NCBI RefSeq assembly: GCF_019891395.1
Contig: NZ_CP078143.1
Location: 558,001-622,000, forward strand
Length of the DNA stretch: 64,000 nt
Reading direction: 5' to 3'
Source of the DNA: Nitratireductor kimnyeongensis
GTDB lineage: Bacteria > Pseudomonadota > Alphaproteobacteria > Rhizobiales > Rhizobiaceae
Shown here: positions 22,533-31,537 of the stretch, piece by piece
Numbering within the stretch: position 1 is the stretch's first letter
Layout of the letters: each line of letters opens with the position of its first letter
Notes under the pieces: generated by a model
Told to the model about the DNA's origin: nothing
The model's input: the letters and a program-made list of their open reading frames with translations, nothing else
The model's database searches: none
Program-made: the position numbers and the translations under genes

Positions 22533-23033
22533 ATGACCGACGCCGACCCGATCAAAACCCCGCTGACGCTGGATGATGGCGTTGACTTCGCAATCATTGA
22601 GCATCTGTTCTTCGCCTACCGGGACTTTACGGCTGACCCAGATGCCATCCTCGACGAATATGGTTTCGGACGAGCGCACCACCGGGTCCTGCATTTCGTG
22701 AACCGACTGCCGGGCTTGACCGTTGCGGAACTGCTGGAAGTTTTGAGGATCACCAAACAAAGCCTGGCGCGGGTGCTCAAACAGCTCATCGACGACGGAT
22801 ACATTGTCCAGGTCCCAGGCCCCCGCGACCGTCGCCAGCGCGAACTCTATCCGACACAGAAGGGACGCGACCTGGCAGTGGCGCTGGCCTTGCCACAGTC
22901 CCGCCGCATCCGTGCGGCACTTGAAGAGGCCGAGCTTGGCGACAGCGCAGCGGTAGAACGCTTTCTGCGCGCCATGGTGAACTCGGAATTGCGCGCCCAG
23001 ATGGACAAACTGCCCAACGGGCGTTCTAAATGA
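22533..23033 (+). CDS. petP: MarR-family regulator, PetP-like
   Basis: The 166-residue winged-helix protein has GRAHHRVLHFVNRLPGLTVAELLEVLRITKQSLARVLKQLIDDGYIV (residues about 46-93) and the wing GPRDRRQRELYPTQKG. It overlaps the response-regulator gene by 4 bases (ATGA). A MarR protein fused in operon to an OmpR-type regulator is the petP-petR arrangement described near petABC in Rhodobacter capsulatus and conserved in Hyphomicrobiales. Here petABC is 18 kb away. The perfect inverted repeat upstream suggests autorepression. The name is by context. Confidence 0.75.
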   Translation: MTDADPIKTPLTLDDGVDFAIIEHLFFAYRDFTADPDAILDEYGFGRAHHRVLHFVNRLPGLTVAELLEVLRITKQSLARVLKQLIDDGYIVQVPGPRDRRQRELYPTQKGRDLAVALALPQSRRIRAALEEAELGDSAAVERFLRAMVNSELRAQMDKLPNGRSK

Positions 23034-23791
23034 GCAACGCGTCCCCATCGCTTGAGGAGATCGTCACGATGAGCGAAACCGGCAATCTCGAGAAGGACCC
23101 ACCTGTCCTCAGCGATGATGCGCCGCATTTGCTGGTGGTCGACGACGACACACGTATTCGCAGCCTGCTCAAACGCTTCCTGCGGGAAAACGGTTTCCGC
23201 GTCACCATTGCCGGCAACGCAGCCGAAGCGCGCCGCAAGTTGGTGGGGCTCGATTTCGATCTCGTCGTGCTCGATGTGATGATGCCGGGAGAGGACGGTG
23301 TCTCCCTGACCAGATCGCTGCGCGAGGAGAAAGACACACCTATCCTTATGCTCACCGCGCTTTCAGAAACGGACAGCCGTGTCACGGGGCTTGAGGCGGG
23401 AGCCGACGACTACCTGCCCAAGCCCTTCGACCCGCGGGAACTGGTGCTGCGCATCAACAGCATCCTGCGTCGCAGCGCGCCACAGTCCACGCCGAAAGTG
23501 GAACAAGTCGTGTTCGGCCCTTACGCGTTTCAGATCGCCAAGCGTGAACTCAAGCACAGCGGCAAGCTGGTGAAGCTGACCGACAGAGAGCGCGACATCA
23601 TGGTGATTTTCGCGGAACGGGCGGGTGAAACCGTGCCTCGGCATGAGCTGGTGGGAGAGGACTCGGAGGTGGGTGAGCGCACGATCGACGTTCAGATCAA
23701 CCGCCTGCGCCGCAAGATCGAGCGCGACCCTTCCAATCCTGTTTACCTGCAGACCGTGCGGGGTATCGGGTACCGGTTGAGCGTGGAGTAA
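23030..23791 (+). CDS. petR: OmpR-type response regulator, PetR-like
   Basis: The 253-residue protein has an N-terminal extension of about 30 residues, a receiver domain with phosphoacceptor D82 in VVLDVMMPGEDG, T109 and K131 (LPKPFDP), and a C-terminal winged helix ending TIDVQINRLRRKIERDPSNPVYLQTVRGIGYRL. ATG 23030 overlaps the MarR stop; an in-frame ATG at 23069 would remove part of the extension. Its likely sensor kinase is at 24359-25786, separated only by a small minus-strand gene. Confidence 0.85.
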   Translation: MSNASPSLEEIVTMSETGNLEKDPPVLSDDAPHLLVVDDDTRIRSLLKRFLRENGFRVTIAGNAAEARRKLVGLDFDLVVLDVMMPGEDGVSLTRSLREEKDTPILMLTALSETDSRVTGLEAGADDYLPKPFDPRELVLRINSILRRSAPQSTPKVEQVVFGPYAFQIAKRELKHSGKLVKLTDRERDIMVIFAERAGETVPRHELVGEDSEVGERTIDVQINRLRRKIERDPSNPVYLQTVRGIGYRLSVE

Positions 23792-23799
23792 CCCACGCC

Positions 23800-24147
23800 T
23801 CAAACGGAAACGGGTCGATAATTCGCAATATCCGCCGTGATACCGAGACGATCCATCATTTCGTGGCGGTCGAAGCCGATGTCCGAATGCATGCGAGCCA
23901 CGGCCTTGCCTGCTCGCGCAATCGCTTCCATCCCTTCCCATTCCACCATCGTGACAAAATTGAACGCCCCGGGGCCTGAAGCCTGTTCAAGAATGACATC
24001 CCCCAGGAAACCCGCCTGCTGGCGCAGAAGTGCATGGGTGGCAGAAACGCGATCGAGAAACTCATCTCTGGCGGCTGCCGGAACAGTGAATTTATCGACG
24101 CGGTAGACCGCGCTTGGCGCCGACACTGCTTGAGAAGGTGCGGACAT
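23800..24147 (-). CDS. Antibiotic biosynthesis monooxygenase-type (ABM) protein
   Basis: From ATG 24147 (AAGGAG upstream) the product is 115 residues: a single dimeric alpha-beta barrel ABM domain with YRVDKFTVPAAARDEFLDRVSATHALLRQQAGFLGDVILEQ and NFVTMVEWEGMEAIARA. Such domains serve as small cofactor-free monooxygenases or heme-handling proteins. It lies on the opposite strand between the response regulator and its probable kinase, which is an odd place for an unrelated gene. Substrate unknown. Confidence 0.85.
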   Translation of the reverse strand: MSAPSQAVSAPSAVYRVDKFTVPAAARDEFLDRVSATHALLRQQAGFLGDVILEQASGPGAFNFVTMVEWEGMEAIARAGKAVARMHSDIGFDRHEMMDRLGITADIANYRPVSV

Positions 24148-24358
24148 GGAGTCTCCTTGTAAAACGGCCGGAAGTGGCATGAAAAGCACTTTCCGAGTTC
24201 AAGCCGACTTTAAGTCAAGAGACTCTTCAGCACGATCAGCCCGCAAACCGCCATGGGGAATTGCGCGAGCGCCGTGCGGAAAAGCGGTTCCCTCTTTCGC
24301 ACGCAATGCATAGGATCGGTCTGGACAGAAGTTTGGGAATGGATGCCCGAAAGGGCGC

Positions 24359-25786
24359 ATGGCGGCATTGAATATAAGCTCAGATCAGAAGACGACAGCC
24401 GGGAAGATCAAGTCGTTGACGCGCTTCAAACAGGCATTCGGCGCCATGCGCAGACCCTGGCGACGGTTCTGGCGCATCGTTTCGCGCTACATGCCCAAGC
24501 AGCTCTATGCGCGCTCGCTGATCATCGTGATCGCACCAATGCTGCTGCTCCAATCGGTCATCGCCTTCGTTTTCATGGAGCGCCATTGGCAAACGGTCAC
24601 GCAGCGTCTGAGCCAGGCGGTCACGCGCGACATTTCTGCGATTATCGACATGATCGAGACCTATCCGGGCAATGACGGCTATGCGCAGGTCATCCGCATC
24701 GCCCAGGAGCGGCTGGCGCTGAAAATCGACCTTCTGCCACCCGATCCTCTGCCCGCTCCCGGCCCGAAGCCTTTTTTCTCGATCCTCGATCAAACGCTGG
24801 GTGAAGAGATCACCCGGCAGATCAACCGACCCTTCTGGCTCGATACGGTGGGCAATTCGAACATCATCGAAATCCGCATACAACTTGAGAACCAGGTTCT
24901 GCGTATCTTTGCCAGACGCAGCCAGGCCTATGCCTCCAACACCCATATTTTCCTGCTTTGGATGGTTGGCACATCGCTGGTGCTGATCGCGATTGCAGTG
25001 GCGTTTCTGCGCAACCAAATCCGTCCCATCCTGCAATTGGCCGCCGCTGCGGACAGTTTCGGCAAGGGGCGACCGACCCCGAGCGATTTCCGGCCGCGCG
25101 GCGCGGAAGAGATTCGCCGAGCCGGCAGCGCGTTCCTCTTGATGCGCGAGCGTATCGAGCGCCAGATCGAGCAGCGCACAGCCATGCTCACCGGCGTAAG
25201 CCACGATCTGAGGACAATCCTGACACGCTTCAAACTGCAGTTGGCCGTGGCAGGCAGCAAAGAGGATATCGAGGCGCTCAATCAGGACATCGAGGACATG
25301 CGCTCGATGCTGGAGGGGTACCTGGCTTTCGCGCGCGGCGAAGCAGCCGAAGACCCCGGCGCTTTTGATCTGGCGGGCTTCCTTGACCGCGCCGTGGAAG
25401 AAGCACGTCTTCGGGGCTGCACTCTCGAGGTGGAGACCAAAGGCAACACGCTTCTGCATGTACGGCCCAATGCCTTCAGCCGGTTACTGAACAACGTGAT
25501 CGGAAATGCCTTTCGCTATGCCCGCAATGTGGAGGTGACGGCGCGCAACGCCAATGGCACTCTCACCGTCACTGTGGATGATGATGGGCCTGGTATCCCT
25601 TCCGAAATGCGTGAGGACGTCTTCAAACCGTTCGTGCGGTTGGACGAAGCACGCAATCAGGATGAGAGCGGCACCGGGCTTGGGCTCTCCATCGCCCGCG
25701 ACATCGCCCGCAGCCATGGCGGGGACGTGACACTGGACGACAGTCCGCTGGGAGGGCTGAGAGCGGTGATCAGGGTGCCGGCCTGA
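24359..25786 (+). CDS. EnvZ-type sensor histidine kinase
   Basis: The 475-residue inner-membrane kinase has TM1 (residues about 52-72), a periplasmic loop of about 120 residues, TM2 (about 197-217), HAMP (218-270), H-box with H282 in SHDLRTILTR, N-box LLNNVIGNAFRYA, G1 DDDGPGI and G2 GTGLGLSIA. The residue after HDLRT is Ile rather than the usual Pro, which can change the kinase/phosphatase balance. It is the only kinase near the PetR-like regulator, 570 bp downstream on the same strand, so it is probably its partner. The stimulus is unknown. Confidence 0.88.
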   Translation: MAALNISSDQKTTAGKIKSLTRFKQAFGAMRRPWRRFWRIVSRYMPKQLYARSLIIVIAPMLLLQSVIAFVFMERHWQTVTQRLSQAVTRDISAIIDMIETYPGNDGYAQVIRIAQERLALKIDLLPPDPLPAPGPKPFFSILDQTLGEEITRQINRPFWLDTVGNSNIIEIRIQLENQVLRIFARRSQAYASNTHIFLLWMVGTSLVLIAIAVAFLRNQIRPILQLAAAADSFGKGRPTPSDFRPRGAEEIRRAGSAFLLMRERIERQIEQRTAMLTGVSHDLRTILTRFKLQLAVAGSKEDIEALNQDIEDMRSMLEGYLAFARGEAAEDPGAFDLAGFLDRAVEEARLRGCTLEVETKGNTLLHVRPNAFSRLLNNVIGNAFRYARNVEVTARNANGTLTVTVDDDGPGIPSEMREDVFKPFVRLDEARNQDESGTGLGLSIARDIARSHGGDVTLDDSPLGGLRAVIRVPA

Positions 25787-26039
25787 CATTGAAGGTTCTG
25801 GAGTGGCCTGCCTTCTGACGCGCTGGTCAGGCTCGATGAAACCGGCCGTCAGAATGCGGAGCGCTTGTGAAGGTCCAGATACATGATCGTATTGATCGTG
25901 TCGTCGGTGTGCTTACTGATCCGGTCTGCTTCACTCTCACCGGCGGTTTCGTTGCCAGCGGAGCATCCGCTGAATGAATATTCGCCCCAATTAGAACGAG
26001 CCAGGCACTGACGTGTCGATGAGGCGGCAGCGGGCTGCG

Positions 26040-26282
26040 TCAGCGCACGGCCGGGCGTGCCGGATGATCGAGTTCAAAGACCAGCGTCTGCACATCATTG
26101 GCATCAACACGGATGCGTCGGGCGCGGATGATGAACACAATGGTCTCGCCGCGCCCCGCCAGCTCGACGACATCGCCCTTCTGCGCCCATGCCTCCAGAT
26201 GAAGCCGGTCGAGAAACCCGGCAAGGCCGGCGGTCTCTGCCGCTCTCCGCGCTACGGCGGTCAATTCCACGATTGTCTGCAC
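26040..26282 (-). CDS. Small hypothetical protein with GTG start
   Basis: A GTG at 26282 preceded by AGGAGG at 8 nt opens an 80-residue frame (MQTIVELTAVARRAAETAGLAGFLDRLHL and on). Residues 1-30 look like an amphipathic helix; 35-72 are strand-like (GDVVELAGRGETIVFIIRARRIRVD, LVFELD). No signal or membrane segment. The strong ribosome binding site argues for a real gene, but the family is not recognised. Confidence 0.6.
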   Translation of the reverse strand: MQTIVELTAVARRAAETAGLAGFLDRLHLEAWAQKGDVVELAGRGETIVFIIRARRIRVDANDVQTLVFELDHPARPAVR

Positions 26283-26442
26283 GCAATCACCTCCTGTGAA
26301 CCGTAATCTTGAAAAACAAGTGGGCGGACCAGCCTTCTTGATGTGAACGTTTGCACACTATCCTTTCGTCTAACATACTGGCGTAAGGTCGGGCCACGGA
26401 CACAACATTTTCACCCGGCCGGATTATTGCAAGGAAGGGCTC

Positions 26443-26934
26443 ATGACTTCACGCTACGCAAAAATCGCCATGACGCTGGCACTCGCTGCCTTCGCATTCA
26501 TGGTGACTTTCAACAACATCACAGACTACGGCTCGAATTTCGCGTTCGTGCAGCACGTGTTCAGCATGGACACAACATTTCCAGGCAATTCTGCAATGTA
26601 CCGCGCGATCACCACACCTGCGCTGTGGCATGCCGGATACTGGCTGATCATTGCTGGTGAAGGGCTTACCTTCGTGCTTCTGCTTCTTGGTGGCCTTAGA
26701 ATGTTTGGCGCGCGCGACGCATCGGTCGCCGAGTTCCAAGCATCCAAAAACCTGACAATCGTTGGCGCCACGATCGGCTTTCTCGTCTGGTTCTTCGGCT
26801 TCATGGTTGTCGGCGGCGAGTGGTTCCTGATGTGGCAGTCCGACACCTGGAACGGCCAGGACGCAGCCTTCAAGTTCTACATGGCGATCATCGGCGTCTT
26901 GATTTTCGTGAACCAGCGCGACGAAGTCGCCTGA
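26443..26934 (+). CDS. DUF2165 small integral membrane protein
   Basis: The 163-residue protein has four hydrophobic segments: IAMTLALAAFAFMVTFNN, AGYWLIIAGEGLTFVLLLLGGL, LTIVGATIGFLVWFFGFMVVGGE and a C-terminal AIIGVLIFVNQRDE. 'FNNITDYGSNFAFVQHVFSMD' between the first two, and WFLMWQS after the third, fit DUF2165. AAGGAAGG precedes the ATG, and a terminator follows. Function unknown. Confidence 0.85.
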   Translation: MTSRYAKIAMTLALAAFAFMVTFNNITDYGSNFAFVQHVFSMDTTFPGNSAMYRAITTPALWHAGYWLIIAGEGLTFVLLLLGGLRMFGARDASVAEFQASKNLTIVGATIGFLVWFFGFMVVGGEWFLMWQSDTWNGQDAAFKFYMAIIGVLIFVNQRDEVA

Positions 26935-26981
26935 CGAGCAGACGACCCAGAGCAGAATTGACTGCAATACTGCACTGCAAG

Positions 26982-27015
26982 GCCGTCCGGATGAACACCT
27001 CCGGGCGGCTTTTTC
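26982..27015 (+). terminator. Intrinsic terminator after the DUF2165 gene
   Basis: GCCGTCCGG and CCGGGCGGC pair over 9 bp (one G-T) around ATGAACACCT, followed by TTTTT. Confidence 0.85.
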
Positions 27016-27101
27016 ATGTTCAATTACTGGAAAATCTGTTTGAGGTCAGCCTGTCACGTCACGCAGAACAGGCGACCTGCGAGGATCGCCCCGGAACCGG
27101 C

Positions 27102-27455
27102 CTAATGCAGACGGCTGCCGTTTGGCACCTTCTTGTCAGACCCGGCCAGAACGATGGCGCCATCTTCGTCGGCAAAGCCCATGACGAGTATCTCGGACAT
27201 GAACTTGCCAATCTGCCGAGGCGGGAAATTCACCACCGCCACCACCTGCCGCCCGACGAGAGTCTCGGGCGTATAATGCACGGTGATCTGCGCGGACGAT
27301 TTCTTGATACCGATCTCGGGACCGAAATCGACCTTGAGCTTGATGGCAGGCTTGCGGGCTTCCGGATAAGGTTCAGCCTCAATCACGGTGCCGATGCGAA
27401 TATCCACCTTCAGGAAATCATCATAAGTGATTTCCGGGGTCTTCTCCGATGACAT
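27102..27455 (-). CDS. csaA: CsaA-like tRNA-binding-domain protein
   Basis: The 117-residue product is a single tRNA-binding OB domain as in CsaA and the C-terminus of Met[47 protein letters not shown], then [26 protein letters not shown] and a closing GSRLH. Length matches CsaA, described as a secretion-linked chaperone in Bacillus and common in bacteria. It follows the ybjN-like gene by 20 bp on the same strand, so they are probably co-transcribed. Confidence 0.9.
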   Translation of the reverse strand: MSSEKTPEITYDDFLKVDIRIGTVIEAEPYPEARKPAIKLKVDFGPEIGIKKSSAQITVHYTPETLVGRQVVAVVNFPPRQIGKFMSEILVMGFADEDGAIVLAGSDKKVPNGSRLH

Positions 27456-27476
27456 GCCCGCTTCCCGTCCTGCGAC

Positions 27477-27977
27477 CTAGGCGTTTCCGTAGGTCTCGAA
27501 CAACACGCTGTTCAACGCATCCTGCGCCGTGCTGCCCGACCAGATGACATACTGGAATGCCTGATAATAGCATTCGCAGGCTTCCAGAGCGCTGTTCAGC
27601 ATGGTTTCGACCTGCTGGCCCGTCGGCTCGACGCCGCCGGCAAGAACCAACGCCTGCCGGAACATCACCACATTCTCGCGCTCCCACAGGTCGAAATGGC
27701 CGAACAGCATCTGTTCGTTGATGAGCGAAAGGAGCCGCATGACTTCCAGGGTACGCTTCGCAGGCACTTTCAGATCAAAGGCGCAGGCAACATGCAGCGC
27801 CTCGAATTCCTCCATCCAGGAGAAGGACACGTTGTAATCGGTCCATGTGCCGGCCACGGCGATGGCGATCTCGTCGTCGCCATTACGCTCGAAGCTCCAG
27901 TCATTGGTGTGCGCGACATGTTCGATGACATCAACGGGATGCGCATCACGGGTCATGTCGAGTTCAAGAAGGCTCAT
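27477..27977 (-). CDS. YbjN domain protein
   Basis: From ATG 27977 the protein is 166 residues, starting MSLLELDMTRDAHPVDVIEHVAHTNDWSFERNGDDEIAIAVAGTWTDYNVSFSWMEEF. The pattern of an N-terminal helix followed by 'W.F.R...DEI.....G.W..Y...F.W' and the later KRTLEVMRLLSLINEQMLFGHFDLW fit YbjN, a cytosolic fold related to type III secretion chaperones. Longer starts lack an RBS. It precedes csaA. YbjN influences motility and stress in enterobacteria; its role here is unknown. Confidence 0.85.
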   Translation of the reverse strand: MSLLELDMTRDAHPVDVIEHVAHTNDWSFERNGDDEIAIAVAGTWTDYNVSFSWMEEFEALHVACAFDLKVPAKRTLEVMRLLSLINEQMLFGHFDLWERENVVMFRQALVLAGGVEPTGQQVETMLNSALEACECYYQAFQYVIWSGSTAQDALNSVLFETYGNA

Positions 27978-28313
27978 TAATCTGCTTTCCCGTATCTGGA
28001 GGCGCTGCAACACCCCGCAAGAATCCACAGCGGAAATGCTCTTCCGCAAGACGTTTCAGACCTGAAACACAATGTGGAGCGACAACGACAACGCATGGAA
28101 CTTACGCGGGCCCGCCCCTGCCCGACTGCATGACCAGTTACGAATCACGCTGTAAATTCAGTGTATTGATGCAGAGTCGCGTTACCAGACCTTTTTTATC
28201 GAAAGCCTGTGGAGCGTGTGGATAGAAACGCCACGCGGCACCGAGCGGCGTGACGTAAGCGACTCTCGGACAAGGATTTTTCGACGCCGTACACAGGCGA
28301 CGGTAATAAAAAA
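27978..28313. other. Gene-free stretch upstream of the ybjN-like gene
   Basis: About 336 bases. GTTTCAG-AC-CTGAAAC (28053-28068) is a perfect palindrome, and GCGGAA/TTCCGC (28030-28047) lies beside it. One or both may be operators for the ybjN-csaA transcript. No credible ORF. Confidence 0.5.
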
Positions 28314-28628
28314 TTATTTTTTTGCCCGGGTGGATGACGCCGGTTTCGAATCGGATTTCGCAGCTTTTGCAGCCGCGGTGTCGGACAATTTGGCTTCGAG
28401 TGCTTCGATGCGGGCGACAAGAGCCGCGTTTTCCTCGCGGGCCTTGAGGGCCATTTCACGCACCATCTCGAACTCTTCGCGCTGGACGACATCCATCGAA
28501 GCCAGGATACGTTCGGCCTGAGCCTGAAAAGCTGTCTCGACCTCGCGGCGCACCCCCTGGGCGGCACCTGCGGCATCGGTCATCAGCTTGGCGAACTCGT
28601 CGAGGATTCGGTTGCTTCCGTTGGTCAT
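28314..28628 (-). CDS. UbiK-like accessory factor (BMFP domain)
   Basis: From ATG 28628 the product is 104 residues. Residues 8-75 are an amphipathic helix pair, RILDEFAKLMTDAAGAAQGVRREVETAFQAQAERILASMDVVQREEFEMVREMALKAREEN, the BMFP/UbiK (YqiC) signature 'FD.V.REEFE..R.MA..AREE', followed by a coiled coil ALVARIEALEAKLSD and a Lys/Ala/Ser tail. UbiK is an accessory factor in aerobic ubiquinone synthesis and binds membranes. It is divergent from lgt. Confidence 0.88.
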   Translation of the reverse strand: MTNGSNRILDEFAKLMTDAAGAAQGVRREVETAFQAQAERILASMDVVQREEFEMVREMALKAREENAALVARIEALEAKLSDTAAAKAAKSDSKPASSTRAKK

Positions 28629-28759
28629 GGCTCGTTTCCCAGATTGAACCCTTGACCTAGTGGGCAAGGCGACCGAATGCAAGGCAAACCGCGCCTTGAC
28701 CTTGCCCCGATGCTTCGCAATACCTGCGGCCATTGAGTTTCACGCGCCGGGAGGCCTGA

Positions 28760-29596
28760 TTGACCGATTACCTGCTTACGCCTCTCGCCGCCCTGCCCTT
28801 TCCCGCGATCGATCCAGTAGCGTTGCAACTGGGGCCGCTCGCGATCCACTGGTACGGGCTCGGCTATGTGGTCGGCATACTGCTTGGCTGGTGGTATGCG
28901 CGCCGGCTGGTCTCAAACGAACGCCTGTGGACCGGCGGCGAGCCGGCAATGACGGTGACGGACCTTGACGATTTCGTGCTGTGGGCAGCCGTCGGCATCG
29001 TGGCGGGTGGCCGCGTCGGCTATATCCTTTTCTATGACCTGCCACGCTATCTCGCGAACCCGCTCGACATCCTGGCGGTATGGGAAGGTGGCATGTCCTT
29101 TCACGGAGGCCTGTTGGGCGTGACGCTCGCCATGCTTCTTTTCGCGAAAAAACGCGGCATCAATGTGTGGAGCCTGTTCGACACGGTCTCTGCCGTGGTG
29201 CCGATCGGTCTCGGACTGGTGCGGGTGGCAAATTTCGTGAACTCGGAGCTTTGGGGCCGCGTGACGGACGCGCCATGGGGTTTTGTCTTTCCCAATGGCG
29301 GGCCGGAGCCGCGCCACCCAAGCCAGCTTTATGAAGCTGCGCTCGAAGGGCTGGTGCTTTTCGTCGTGCTGCGCCTTTTGACCCACAAGGGCCTGAAACT
29401 GAAAATGCCTGGTTTCGTGGCCGGGGCGTTCGTATGCGGCTACGGCCTCTCACGCATCGTGGTCGAATTCTTCCGAGAGCCTGATGCGCATATCGGTTAT
29501 CTCGCCGGCGGATGGCTGACCATGGGCATGGTGCTTTCGCTGCCGATGGTGCTGGCCGGCGTCTGGGCAATGCTGAGGGCGCGGGCCGCTGCTTGA
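28760..29596 (+). CDS. lgt: Prolipoprotein diacylglyceryl transferase
   Basis: Lgt transfers diacylglycerol from phosphatidylglycerol to the lipobox Cys of prolipoproteins. The 278-residue inner-membrane protein has [49 protein letters not shown] (containing the catalytic HGG region), [32 protein letters not shown] and [20 protein letters not shown], all signatures. The start is TTG at 28760, with GGGAGG 5 nt upstream. Its stop overlaps the midA start by one base. It leads the lgt-midA-pgeF-M24 run; the window also encodes several lipoproteins. Confidence 0.95.
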   Translation: MTDYLLTPLAALPFPAIDPVALQLGPLAIHWYGLGYVVGILLGWWYARRLVSNERLWTGGEPAMTVTDLDDFVLWAAVGIVAGGRVGYILFYDLPRYLANPLDILAVWEGGMSFHGGLLGVTLAMLLFAKKRGINVWSLFDTVSAVVPIGLGLVRVANFVNSELWGRVTDAPWGFVFPNGGPEPRHPSQLYEAALEGLVLFVVLRLLTHKGLKLKMPGFVAGAFVCGYGLSRIVVEFFREPDAHIGYLAGGWLTMGMVLSLPMVLAGVWAMLRARAAA

Positions 29597-30684
29597 TGAA
29601 AACACTGAAGGACCGCATCAGAGCACAGATCGAGACCACGGGGCCGATGAGCGTCGCCGACTACATGGCGCTTTGCCTTTTCGATCCCGAGGCGGGCTAC
29701 TACACGACGCGCGAGCCGTTCGGTGCCGAGGGCGATTTCACCACAGCGCCGGAAATCAGCCAGATGTTCGGGGAATTGTGCGCCGTCTGGCTCTACACTG
29801 CCTGGAAGGCAAGCGGCGCACCGAAAACGCCTGTTGTGGCCGAGATTGGCCCCGGACGCGGAACGCTGATGAAGGACATGCTCCGGACCTGGGCCAAAAT
29901 CGACCCGGCATTCAGGGAGCAGATGCAGCTCGTCATGATCGAGGCGAGCCCGCGGCTGAGCGAAGTACAGCGTAAGACGCTTGGGCCATTGGATGGCGAA
30001 GCGTCTTGGATTGTCGATATAGGAGCGCTGCCGGAAGGTCCGCTGTTCATTCTTGGCAATGAGCTTTTTGACGCCATCCCGATCCGGCAATATGTGAAGG
30101 TCGGAAATGCCTGGCGCGAGCGCGTGGTGGGCCTCGATGCGGCAGAACAGCTTGCATTCATGGCAGGGGCCGGCTCTGCGGACCCTACGATTTTGCCGCC
30201 GGGTTCAGAAAACGCGCCCGAAGGGGCGATCGTGGAATTGGCACCGGCACGCAATACACTGATGTCCCGCATCGCCGAACGCATCGGCAGAGAGGGCGGC
30301 GCAGGGCTTTTCATCGATTATGGCTATGCCTCACCCGCCCCCGGCGACACGCTTCAGGCCATGCGCGGCCACGCCTATCAGGACGTGCTGAAGGAGCCGG
30401 GCAAAGCCGATCTGACGGCTCATGTGGATTTCTTCGCCTTGGCGGGTGCCGCAAAGGAGCAGAGTCTGGCCGCTGAATTGATGAGCCAGGGCGACTTTCT
30501 CATCGGTCTCGGTCTTCTGGAGCGCGCCGGCCGGCTGGGCTCCGGCAAGAACGCCACGGAGCAGCAGGCGATCCGCAACGATGTGGATCGGCTTGCCGGC
30601 CCCGACCAGATGGGTGCCCTGTTCAAGGCGCTGGCCGTAACGCCATCCACAGTGGCGGTTCCACCATTCGTTTCACCGCATTGA
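29596..30684 (+). CDS. MidA/NDUFAF7-like SAM-dependent methyltransferase
   Basis: From ATG 29596 (overlapping the lgt stop, TGATG) the protein is 362 residues. It has GPMSVADYMALCLFDPEAGYYTTREPFGAEGDFTTAPEIS at the N-terminus, the SAM motif EIGPGRGTLMKDML (about 79-92), and NELFDAIPIRQYV, typical of the MidA family (COG1565). Eukaryotic NDUFAF7 methylates an arginine in complex I subunit NDUFS2, so a role in complex I assembly is plausible in this respiring bacterium; this is family knowledge, not shown here. Confidence 0.9.
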   Translation: MKTLKDRIRAQIETTGPMSVADYMALCLFDPEAGYYTTREPFGAEGDFTTAPEISQMFGELCAVWLYTAWKASGAPKTPVVAEIGPGRGTLMKDMLRTWAKIDPAFREQMQLVMIEASPRLSEVQRKTLGPLDGEASWIVDIGALPEGPLFILGNELFDAIPIRQYVKVGNAWRERVVGLDAAEQLAFMAGAGSADPTILPPGSENAPEGAIVELAPARNTLMSRIAERIGREGGAGLFIDYGYASPAPGDTLQAMRGHAYQDVLKEPGKADLTAHVDFFALAGAAKEQSLAAELMSQGDFLIGLGLLERAGRLGSGKNATEQQAIRNDVDRLAGPDQMGALFKALAVTPSTVAVPPFVSPH

Positions 30685-30742
30685 CTTGATTTCGCCCCTG
30701 CCCCACCATCCCGCCGCTTGAGAACATCTGAAAAGGCGGCGC

Positions 30743-31537
30743 ATGCTGGACACAACGAGGCCGGAACCGCTGCGGTCCCCACTACTGGACCGTGAGCGGG
30801 AGAATGGCGTGAAGCATGGCTTCTTTACCCGCAAGGGCGGCGTTTCAACGGGGCTCTATGAAGGGCTCAATGTAGGTTATGGCTCGGGGGACGACCGCGA
30901 GATGGTGACCGAGAACAGAAGGCGCGTGGCCGATTGGCTGGGCGTCGATGCAGATCACCTGTTGACCGTTCATCAGGTGCATTCGCCCCACGCGATCATC
31001 GTCGATGAACCTTTTGCGGGCGAAAGGCCCGAGGCCGACGCGGTGGTGACCAATCGACCGGGATTGGCGGTTGGCGCGCTTGCAGCCGATTGCGGGCCCA
31101 TTCTGCTCGCCGATGGCAAGGCGCGGGTGATCGCGGCTGCCCATGCCGGGTGGAAAGGCGCACTGACCGGCATTCTGGAAAACACCATCGCGGCGATGGA
31201 ACTGCTGGGTGCCGAGCGGGAAGATATCATCGCCGTGCTTGGTCCCTCGATCAGCCAGGAAAACTATGAGGTCGGGCCGGAGTTCGTGGAGCGTTTCATC
31301 AACCACAACCCCGCCAACCAGGACTGGTTCCGCCCGTCGACCAAGGCCGGGCATGCGCTGTTCGATCTCAATGGATATACGGTGGCCCGGCTGACGGCAG
31401 CCGGCGTCAATGCCGCCCGGATCGGGCGTTGTACCTACGAAGAAGAAGAGAATTTCTATTCCTATCGCCGTGCGACGCACCGCGGTGACAGGGACTACGG
31501 ACGCCAGATTTCGGCGATCATCCTGGAGGACATTTGA
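30743..31537 (+). CDS. pgeF: Multicopper polyphenol oxidoreductase/purine nucleoside phosphorylase YfiH
   Basis: The 264-residue protein shows the YfiH/PgeF signatures: VKHGFFTRKGGVSTGLYEGLNVGYG, HQVHSPHAI, PEADAVVTNRPGLAVGALAADCGPILLAD (catalytic Cys) and AAAHAGWKGALTGIL (His), ending FYSYRRATHRGDRDYGRQISAI. Proteins of this family phosphorolyse purine nucleosides and remove D-Ser misincorporated in peptidoglycan precursors. It overlaps the downstream M24 gene (TGATG). Confidence 0.92.
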   Translation: MLDTTRPEPLRSPLLDRERENGVKHGFFTRKGGVSTGLYEGLNVGYGSGDDREMVTENRRRVADWLGVDADHLLTVHQVHSPHAIIVDEPFAGERPEADAVVTNRPGLAVGALAADCGPILLADGKARVIAAAHAGWKGALTGILENTIAAMELLGAEREDIIAVLGPSISQENYEVGPEFVERFINHNPANQDWFRPSTKAGHALFDLNGYTVARLTAAGVNAARIGRCTYEEEENFYSYRRATHRGDRDYGRQISAIILEDI

